DNA of 64,000 nt from Microstegium vimineum (taxonomy: Eukaryota; Streptophyta; Magnoliopsida; Poales; Poaceae). Below are positions 55,456-64,000 of the stretch, piece by piece. Every line of letters starts with the position of its first letter. Position 1 is the stretch's first letter. A program made the translations under genes and the position numbers. The notes under the pieces were generated by a model, which saw only the letters and a list, made by a program, of their open reading frames with translations, searched no databases and was not told where the DNA came from. Where the stretch lies: contig CM039122.1 of the NCBI GenBank assembly GCA_022036555.1, forward strand, positions 52,790,952 through 52,854,951, given 5' to 3'.

Positions 55456-57590
55456 TAGTAGTATGTTTCACGATTCGAGAGATGACGACGATGATAGCGA
55501 ACTTTAGAGTTCCAAGATGATATTGTATATTAGTTGATTGCATGCTGTCTATTCATTTGTTATCTCGCAGTCGAGGAATGTTACGCACTTTCGGTTATTA
55601 CAGTTTCGATTTTTTTAGTAAACTCAGACATCTATATAGATGGTGTGATTCCTTTTCTTTTCTTATCGAAGTGTTCTGCATACTTTCTATTCTATGGAAT
55701 TGAACTTTTAGCCCGACACTAAATTTAACATGACTTACATGGGTGCAAAGATTATACATTTTGATATTGTGCCTTTTTTTTAATTCTGATGACGTTGATT
55801 TTAAGACTTATTCCGTAAACTTATGATGCTCTCATATAGCATGATTCCGTGAACATAGAATGCCCTCATTTTATACACTTGCAGGCTTAATAATATATTT
55901 AGCTTGTTCGATTATTTTTAGTTTGTTCGATGGAGGGTCGGCCGAAGCGAGCCAACCCTATCAGTTTCCACAAATTATGCCGGCCATATGTCTTGATAGC
56001 CATACAGCACCCATCAACGAGGATGGAGGTGGCATACATAGCCAACCGGCCCTTTTAATTCGCAACAGAGCCATCCCACTGCTATTTCAAAGCACCCGCT
56101 CGCGCTGCTCCTCTCTGCCTCCTCGATGTGGGATTAATACAAGCTGCTTCCCAGTACTCTGTGGGAACTCTCAGCCTTCTGGGCCTCACACTCTGCGCAG
56201 GAAAAGGGGCTGGCGCTGCTGCGCTAGCGGCGGAGGCCCATGTGGGGGATGCGGGCGGGAGGTGGCCTTCAGCCCGGGAAGGAAACGAGGGAGGTCCGGA
56301 CCATGCTGTTATACGGGCCTCTATAGGCCCGCTTCGCTGCTGAGGATAAGACGAACAGCCCATGATTAAAACTCTATTTTGTTGTTGTTGTTATTGCCTT
56401 ATTGGCAAGTTATTAGGAACATATAAAACTTCTTGCTTTGCTTTTCCTATTACCTCTTCAGTCAGGGGGTGATTGGTTGCAAAGAGGAGCTCATCCTACA
56501 TCCTATTCCAGCATGGCTCGATGTACTCGTCGTGTTTGGTTGTCTCTCTAGCATCCTTTCCCTGCTCCGTCTCATTCATTTCCACCTCTATGTCCCGCAT
56601 AGTTTCATTTTCTCAATTCTCACTTTCCTCGATACAGGACGATATGATGCATCTGTGATACAGAGGTCCATATGTCATACACTCAAAATTCTCATCAATG
56701 CATGCAACCAAATAAGATCTCATTTCGTACCGGACCAACAACAAAAACAACCAAATAAGACTAGGTGCACGATTTAAACCTACATCTTACCATCCTGAAC
56801 CGACTCTCCATCCCGACTCTTCACCAAAAGCAACAAATCACACCCTGTGTATCCCTTTCACGTTCCCCGGGATTCTTAAGCAGGATCTTCTGGAGCTATG
56901 ATGCCAACCTGTGCCACTGGGTTACACGTGGCCTCAGCGTACTCTCCCTACTGCACAAAGAGTCAGAACTCCAGCTGGGCGCAGATGCGGACAGCTCGTG
57001 ACTCGTGAGCCACGGACATGGAACTGGATGAAATGGGCCCAGTCGTCCAGGGGTCAGGGCTCCAGGCTCCCTCCCTCTCCGGCTCTCCCCGCAACTGCAA
57101 ACTCCGGGGACTAGCCACTACTCCGTACTCCTCTAGACTGGCCTGTTGTTTGCTTTGCTTCTTGCGTTATCATTTCAAAAATGGACTAGTATCGCTGCAG
57201 CTGAACTGAACGCATCCGAGCACACGCCGTCAGTCTCATTGCTGTATGATTGACTTGAGAGTCAAGAGGCACGCAGAGACTTGAGCACACCACGACGCCC
57301 TGCTGCTAGTTCCTTTACGCTTTTTATTTACGTGCTCTGAAAATTCCTGCGTGATCCAGACGAAAAGCGATGGCAATTTTAATCCGGCAAAGGGTCAATG
57401 CCGTCCCAGCTGGACAGTTGCATGTGCAGAGTACAACATGCAACGTGATCTGTCAGTTTTTTTATTAAAAAAAGATTGCCAGTTACTGTACCTTACACTT
57501 GTCCCCTTTAAAGCAGCAGACGCCATGCATGTGAAAGGTGAAAACCTTACCTAGGGTGCGGGGTGAAGGTGTCCATCTGCATTACCTGTA
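55456..57590. other. 3' flank of the BSD gene and intergenic sequence
   Basis: After the 3' UTR there is a GC-rich patch (about 56080-56350) with overlapping frames but no recognisable protein, then ordinary AT-rich sequence. No RNA gene was found. Confidence 0.35.
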
Positions 57591-58650
57591 GCCTCTCTAC
57601 TTATCCATGGCGACCGGTAACTATCTCGGTTACTCGCTAACTTATCCACACGACACGTGTTCGTCCATCCTCCGGTCCTCCCCATTCCCACATCGCCTGT
57701 CCGTGGGCCAGGGACACGATCTAACGGCGTCCGCGCCATTATTGTCACCACTCACGTGGGTTCTCGCCGGCACACGGCGCTCCGCTCCGCTCCCCGACCC
57801 GGCCGCGTTAACTCTCGCGCCCACACCGCCGCACCACCATCTCGGCCGTCCCATCCGCCTCGGCTGCCGCTCCTCGCGATCTCCGCCGTCCACGCGTACC
57901 CCATCCCCCGTCGTGTACGCCTCCCCGGTGCCGCGTACCAGCACCCGGGCCGGTTAACCGGACACGTCCGCCGGGTATTAACAGCGCCACCGACGCGGCG
58001 AGGGTCCAAAAATAACCTCACTTCCCCACGCGAATCGCTCCGCCTCCTCCCTCCCTCCGCACGCACGCACGCACGCACGCCCACTCCTCCTCCCCTGCTT
58101 CCGAGGACCCCGGGATCCGCCCGCTCACCGCCGACGCTCCGCACGGCAGCAGCCATTTCCCTTCCCTGCTCGCGGCTGCTCGCCACCTCTCCTGGTGTCG
58201 GGCTTTCGGCGCGGCGCGAGAGAGGAAGGCAGCGTCGTTTGGTACGCTGCCGTGTCGGGGTCCCCCAACCCGGGGAGATTCGTCTGCAAAAGGAAGGTGA
58301 TAAGGCGGGGTGCCCGAGAATTGGCAATAACTGCTGGATTGCTGCTGGAGGCGCTCAATTCCGCGTCCGGTTGGGGATTTGCCTGATTTCGTGTCGATTC
58401 GGGGCTCTCATTGCCACATTGGGCGCTCGAGCGCGCGTTTATATACCGCATTGGCGGTGGCTTCTCGCCGTCCCCCGTGGGTGTGGGTGGAGAGCTTGTT
58501 GCCGTGCTCATGGTGCATTGAGTGTAGGCGAGGCGATTCCCCACCCCTGATGTTCCAGGCGGTTGGTTGTTTTACGTGAGCCGGTGAAGATGCCTCGCGG
58601 GGAGGCTCGTTGATCGCGCTGGGCCTCGCTCGTTGGTGAGCAAGGCGGCA
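57591..58650 (+). promoter_or_regulatory. GC-rich promoter and 5' leader of the O-fucosyltransferase gene
   Basis: About 1 kb of CpG-rich sequence precedes the ATG at 58651, with a (gcac)n run near 58060. Its open frames (for example 57657-58550) are Pro/Arg/Ser-rich with no domain and are best seen as leader or promoter DNA. No clear TATA box was identified. Confidence 0.4.
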
Positions 58651-61600
58651 ATGGGGATCAAGACGGTGGGAAAGCTCAGGTGCCCTTCGTCGGTGGCCGC
58701 CGCGGCGCGGTCAAGCTTGAAGCTGTGGATGCTCCGGGCCACCACGACGGTGTTGCTCTGGACCTGCGTCGTGCAGTTCACAGCGGTAAGGAACACCTGG
58801 ACCTGGGGGCCTCGCGTGCTCAAGGGATGGCCGTCGTGCCGGACGGCGCGCGAGGCGGCCGCCGTCACCACCACGCGGCTTGCGATGCCAGAGCCCGTCG
58901 TGGAGAAGGTTGTGCTGCCACCGAAGAGTGAGTACTGCCGCTGCTCCGCCTTTCATCGATTTCGTACGCTTTGGAATGCAGGCACGAATTGTATGCCAGC
59001 GAAAATGCGTTTTATGTTGACCACATTTGTATTCAGATTTTGTGCATTGGCGGTTGCCACCCATTTGGTAGAACGCGATAAGTTATTATTATATATTTGC
59101 ATTATGGATCGTATCCGTGTTTGTCATAGTACCTTACTACCTTTACTAGTACTCTGTTAGGATTAGGATTCATGGTCTGAAAAAGTTTGTACCAGGTTTT
59201 ACAGGTCAAGTTTTTTGACAGATTCTAGCTGCGGTTTGAAATCGTATGACAGGTTAATTAATTATTTTTCGAGAAAGGTGGGAAAGTAACAGTACCAACC
59301 TATGATGGTAATATGTTAATTAATTATTTAGAGAAAGGTTGGAAAGTAACAGTGCCAATCTTTTTTTGCTTGTACACTGAATTTATGGCCTATACTTTTC
59401 CTTTTTGGTACCAATCATGCTGCATTTCAGTATTTAGTCTCGTTTCACCTTTCTCTTTCATCATGGTGTCTAGGTATATGAACCACAAGGTGATTAAGGA
59501 CTTAATTTGCACCAATGAGATACGATCACCATTTTTACTGTTTGATACATTTTCCATTAATATCTTTCACTTTATCTTGGTTGTTAATATAAACTATATG
59601 ACTAACATTGTCAGTGAGCTGTAAGCCTCAACTATATCACAATATTGGCAGTATTATACTATTATCTTTAGGATAATCTGGCTTGATGTGCATCTGAGCA
59701 TGTGTTTTATTTCATTGTCGATTTTCCTAACCTCGATTTTTTTAATGTTATGTTAGGAATTTATCGAAACAATGGTTATTTGATGGTTTCATGCAATGGT
59801 GGGCTTAACCAAATGCGAGCTGCTGTAAGAAACTTTAAGACTCTTCATGTAATCATTTGCTAAAGAAAGACAATTCTTTTTAGGACCTAACATCTAACAT
59901 CCTTGTCTTTGCCTGTTGAATTAGATATGTGATATGGTTGTCATTGCAAGATCTTTGAATGTGACTTTAATAGTTCCTGAGTTGGATAAAACATCGTTTT
60001 GGAATGATCCAAGGTGTGTTTACTGTTGGCATTGAAATTTCCTTGTCCCGGTTTCTTTCTTGAGTCATTACTGTTTGGATTTTATGCATATTCTTTGTGA
60101 TAATATGCTTATGCATTCTGCCTCCAGTGAATTTCAGGATATATTTGATGTTGAACATTTTATAACCTCTCTTAGAGATGAGGTTCGCATACTTAGAGAA
60201 TTGCCACCGAGGATAAAGCGAAGAGTGGGTCTAGGAAAGTTTCACTCAATGCCTCCTATTAGTTGGTCAGATATCTCCTATTACCATAAGCAGGTTAGAG
60301 ATTTCTGATGTCATGTGTCCTTATCCAATCCATAGAATATTTACCATTTGGCAAAAGCTGATAAAATTTCATCCTATACAGATTCTACCTCTGATTCGGA
60401 AATACAAGTTACTCCATCTTAATAGAACTGATGCTAGGCTTGCTAATAATGGTCTGCCTCTGGACATCCAAAGACTGCGTTGCGGGTGAATTATTCTGCA
60501 CTGAAATTTACATCCCAAATTGAAGAGTTAGGGAGGAGAGTAATTAGAATGCTTCGCCAAAATGGCCCTTCTTAGTTCTTCATTTACGATATGAGATGGA
60601 TATGCTTGCCTTTTCTGGCTGTACTCAAGGTTGCACTCCTAAAGAAACGAGGAGCTTACTAGGATGAGGTAAAATTCTTCTTATTTGCCATATATTCCAG
60701 TCTCTTGGTTCATATCACCTTTTGTTGTCTTGTTAATGCGTACATAATGTCTGGTCTTTCTCATACTGACACTGCAGTTACTCACACTTCAGGTATGCTT
60801 ACCCATGGTGGAAAGAGAAAGTAATAAACTCTTTTGTGAAAAGAAAAGATGGCCTTTGCCCTTTGACGCCAGAGGAGGTTGCTCTTGTTCTTAAAGCATT
60901 GGATATTGACAAAAGTATGCAAATCTATATCGCAGCTGGGGAAATATATGGTGGAAAACGCAGAATGGCTTCTCTTACCTCGGCTTACCCTAACGTGGTA
61001 CGGACCAAACGATTAAATTCACTTGTGATAGCATGCTGTATTGTGCTGTCATCAATCAGTGTGGCTCTGTCCTGTTTTCACATGTTTTTTATTTGACAAT
61101 GATGCGTAGGTGAGAAAGGAGACACTTTGGAACCTTCTGATCTCATGTTCTTTCAGAACCATTCATCACAAATGGCTGCACTGGATTACTTAGTATCACT
61201 GGAAAGTGATATATTTGTTCCCACTTATGATGGCAATATGGCTAAAGTTGTCGAAGGGCACGGAGGTATCTATTATCTCAACTTAATCCTTTCTTGAACG
61301 AAGAGCATATTAGAGTTGATCCATGTCAGTCCTTCCTAAATATTTTATGCTGAAGATTTGCACAATGTTTTTCATCGAGTAATTTCTACATCGGAAGTAT
61401 TCACCTGTAGAAAACCATAACATGTCAAGTGCTATCTGTTGGTACAGGTACATGGGCTTCAAGAAAACAATCCTGTTGGATAGAAAACTTATAGTTGAGC
61501 TGGTAGATCAGTATACCAGTGGATCTTTGCGGTGGGATGAGTTTGCTTCATTGATCAAGGCTGTCCATTCCAACCGTATGGGATCAGCAACCACCAGGGC

Positions 61601-61691
61601 AGCGTTCCCTGACAGGCCCAAGGAAGAGGACTACTTCTATGCCAACCCTCAAGAATGCTTGCAAGGTCCCAATATGTTGCAAACATTGTGA
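58651..61691 (+). CDS. GDP-fucose protein O-fucosyltransferase family protein (several apparent frameshifts)
   Basis: Eight exons: 58651-58927, 59757-59824, 59925-60013, 60128-60293, 60382-60668, 60793-60997, 61110-61265 and 61448-61691. The N-terminus has a basic stretch and a hydrophobic anchor (about residues 22-45), giving a type II Golgi membrane protein. The family start block YLMVSCNGGLNQMRA is in exon 2. Later family blocks include RRVIRMLRQNGP, LAFSGCTQGC, YAYPWWKEK, IYIAAGEIYGG, ESDIFVPTYDGNMA and PKEEDYFYANPQECL. Plant members are inverting glycosyltransferases of the GT106/PF10250 group acting in cell-wall or protein glycosylation; the acceptor is unknown. As written, single bases are missing near 60480, 60570, 60642, 61128 and 61262, each of which breaks the frame while flanking residues stay conserved. 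I suspect base-calling losses rather than a true pseudogene. Confidence 0.83.
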
Positions 61692-62949
61692 GCTTGTCAC
61701 TTGTCATCGCTCTTGCCATTCTTTTTGCAGCTTGGCATGGCTGAACCTAAGTCCTAAGATGATCCATCATATCTGCTGAACCTGCCAAATGAATGGCATG
61801 CTCTTGTTAGCTGTCCAGAGCATGGAGAAGGGCTGTCACCTGTGAACGGGTTCTGAAACAAGAAAGGTGGATATTTGACTTGAATGTAGTTGGTACATAC
61901 TAGGTGATAGGCAAATGATTCAATGGAGTGGCGAATTATTCTGTGGGTTAAACTAGCAAAAAAAAAATGGTGATCATGTACCACACAGTAGTATAGATGG
62001 TGCAGCAAGATCCAAAAGGTGATCTTTTGTAAGAAAGGAAATTGCTATTGTTTCAAAAAAGCATATATATGTGCCAATATTTGGATACGTAAATCTGTCA
62101 ACTTTCCTGTTTTTCCAGTCCTCAAAAACTGCCTGTTCAGTTGAAATTTTACGCTCTTCTAGCAGATCCGCTTGCTAAAGGCGCGCCTTGCTTTCAGTGA
62201 TGCTTAAGTTAGATTGGCCTTGATGCGCGCGATCAGTCCCAAAACTGGACGTTCTACGCCGCGCCATTCTTATCGCAGGACACGTCAGCAGTGGCGAATA
62301 TCCAGGCGCCCGCGTCGCTCGTGAGATCCGACCTGGGGTTGTTAAAATTAACCGATCCTTCTCATACAATAAACAACAATGAAAAATAAAATATAGTCCC
62401 CGTTTTGTACTTTCTACTCGATTATCAGTGGCTATGCTAATGCCAATGAATATAGAAAAAACTTTGCTCTGGAATTCTCGGATGCACTTGCTAAAAATGT
62501 TCTTCCACACTCTGCGCTTCAGGCGATGCGTATTCTGTACGATCGCCGTCGCGCGCTGTGCTCATCAATGCGCCTCCGATCCCTAGATGCATTGAAGCTC
62601 AACTAGAGCAGAAGTGAAAACTTGCGAGTTCATGTTCCTTGTTTTCAGTGGTGATTGATGTGGTAGGATTAAGCTTGACGCAACCCAAGAACAACGAGTA
62701 TACTGCACTACTAGCCGTTGGGTTACTTGGGTCAGTGTGACTTGTGCTAGTGGTAAGATTAAGCTTGAAGACGAACTTTGTATAAAAAACTAAAGAGTTT
62801 GCTGTGACCAAAATCTTTGTACGGAGTAGTTGATAAGTTTTCATTTTATATAAATTATTTTGAGTGCCAAATTATTTTTAAGTTCTCAGACTTTGGAGTC
62901 CAAAATTAAAATTTCTTCAAATGACCTCAGATGTTGACATGGTATATAT
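61692..62949. other. 3' UTR of the O-fucosyltransferase gene and flank
   Basis: The first ~300 bases are probably 3' UTR. A GC-rich patch at 62160-62330 and a short AT-rich part follow. No gene could be supported on either strand. Confidence 0.35.
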
Positions 62950-63244
62950 ACAAAAGTTACTGTCATCAATGTGTTTATCATTTTTTAGTTGATCTTTTTT
63001 ATTTTTCATTCATTTTAGAATCCTAAATGTTTGTTTTATTTTCTAAGGTTTTGAAATTCAAAATTAGAATTTTCAAACAACTTCTATAGATCATGTTAAT
63101 TTTTGAAGTTGTTAAAAAAAATTAAATTTTTGAATTTCAGAATTTAAGAAAATAAAACAAATATTAGAACTCTTGATGACTCTAAATAATAAAAAAATTA
63201 TGAACCACAAAGTTATAAATCACATTGATAAATGTAACTTTTGT
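62950..63244. mobile_element. Foldback (long inverted repeat) element
   Basis: Outer arms 'acaaaagttactgtcatcaatgtg' (from 62950) and the complement of 'cacattgataaatgtaacttttgt' (to 63244) match. Inner arms match again ('tgtttgttttattttct..gaaattcaaaatt' at about 63030-63066 against the complement of 63119-63163), and the centre has 'caacttc'/'gaagttg' around a short loop near 63095. The whole ~295 bases can fold on itself, as foldback MITEs do. The flanking TA on both sides is weak support for insertion. Confidence 0.6.
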
Positions 63245-63289
63245 AAACCTTGAAATAAAAAGTGGTACAGCGCGTGATTACAATAAATA

Positions 63290-64000
63290 CAACCCCCCTG
63301 CCCATATCCCCAAAGAAAGAAAACTTTTTTAAGCGTTTGCCGGTGTCCAAAAAACCAACGGGTTTTTGCTTAAAATTTTCCCCAAAATTTTTTTCCCCAA
63401 AAATACTGTGTCCCCGGGTTGCGACCCGGCCCTGGCCTTCACCAAAAAAAAGGCCCCCATCGGGGGTAGGCCAAATCCACTCGGGCTCTGCCGCACCCCC
63501 CACGGGCAAGACGCGGATGGTGGCCCGGGAAAAGAGCCCACGGCCACTCCCCCGCGCGTCGCCTTTTCCTTCCCCACACGCCGCACAGATGCCCCCCCGC
63601 CTCACCAGGCCCCCCAAACCCCAATCTCCCGTCTCGCATGGCCACACCCCCCGGAGCTCCACAAAAATTTTCCCCTCCCCCCCGCGCGGAGGGGCCAGCA
63701 CCCGAGCCGGGGGGCCATGCCCCCCCAAAAACACGCCTCGCCTTGCCGCCCCCTCGCCCACGGCCACACCCCCCCACCCTCGACCGCCCGAGTGGAGAGG
63801 ATACATGGATCCCCTTTCGTTTTCCTCCTTCGCCCCCGCGCCAGCCCCCCGCGGCGGACCCCCCGCCTCCGCCCCTCCGCAACGGGGGGCCCTCCTCCCG
63901 CCCCGACCAAACGACCCCTCGGGCTCTCGCCGCCCCCCCGGCCCCCCAAAACCAAAACAAACGCGGGGGTGGAGGCGCCCCCCCCGTGGCCGCGGTCGCC
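63290..64000. other. Low-quality terminal sequence
   Basis: From about 63290 the text is dominated by expanded single-base runs (ccccc, aaaaaa, ttttttt) in alternation, for example 'cttaaaattttccccaaaattttttt'. Long CG-only words increase towards the end. Such evenly inflated homopolymers are typical of poor base calls at a read or contig end. Frames found here should not be taken as genes. Confidence 0.7.

Noticed and set aside
57657..58550. 297-codon plus-strand frame before the O-fucosyltransferase gene
   Set aside because: Pro/Arg/Ser-rich low-complexity product, no domain, lies where promoter and leader are expected.
63213..63960. Gly-rich minus-strand frames at the window end
   Set aside because: They arise from homopolymer-inflated sequence that looks like a base-calling artefact.

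Overview
The window is plant nuclear DNA from a grass, most likely a panicoid/Andropogoneae species such as sorghum, sugarcane or Miscanthus. That is my inference from GC-rich intron-poor or short-intron monocot genes, dense MITEs, a nested CACTA element and a Sirevirus-type copia retrotransposon. No bacterial or organellar genes, tRNA, rRNA or CRISPR were seen.

Layout, left to right. Positions 1-2070 are intergenic with small repeats. An intact single-exon pleckstrin-homology gene lies at 2249-2755 (+). A 5'-truncated Ty3/gypsy chromovirus with a 3' LTR lies at about 4279-6192 (+). A decayed PDR/ABCG transporter gene lies at 7549-12827 (+) and lacks its N-terminal exons and most of the first membrane domain. 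A GC-rich minisatellite sits at 13118-13296. An intact Dof transcription factor gene is at 17291-18214 (-). The stretch 18.4-28.4 kb is gene-poor, with a small Tourist-like MITE and a fragment of a GDSL lipase gene.

The central 22.5 kb (28473-50984) is one CACTA (En/Spm) DNA transposon flanked by a TGA target duplication. In order it carries a GRF zinc-finger ORF, a degenerate TNP2 transposase, and a long second gene ending in a Ulp1-type (C48) cysteine protease domain. A 14-kb Sirevirus (35123-49101, minus strand, 5-bp duplication GACTT) is inserted inside that second gene. The Sirevirus keeps two LTRs, PBS, PPTs, a long gag, a frameshifted pol and a long accessory (env-position) ORF. It also has a second, internal copy of the LTR-type TCCGAC/GTCGGA motif cluster upstream of the accessory ORF.

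The right side holds two ordinary genes on the plus strand: a BSD-domain gene (52428-55455), with a Stowaway MITE in an intron, and an O-fucosyltransferase-family gene (58651-61691). Both show single-base losses that break the frame, one in the first and five in the second. The last ~700 bases (63290-64000) have the inflated homopolymer runs of poor base calling, so these frameshifts may be sequence errors rather than true pseudogenisation. The host genes have no evident functional relationship to each other. The clear interacting set is the nested pair of transposable elements.
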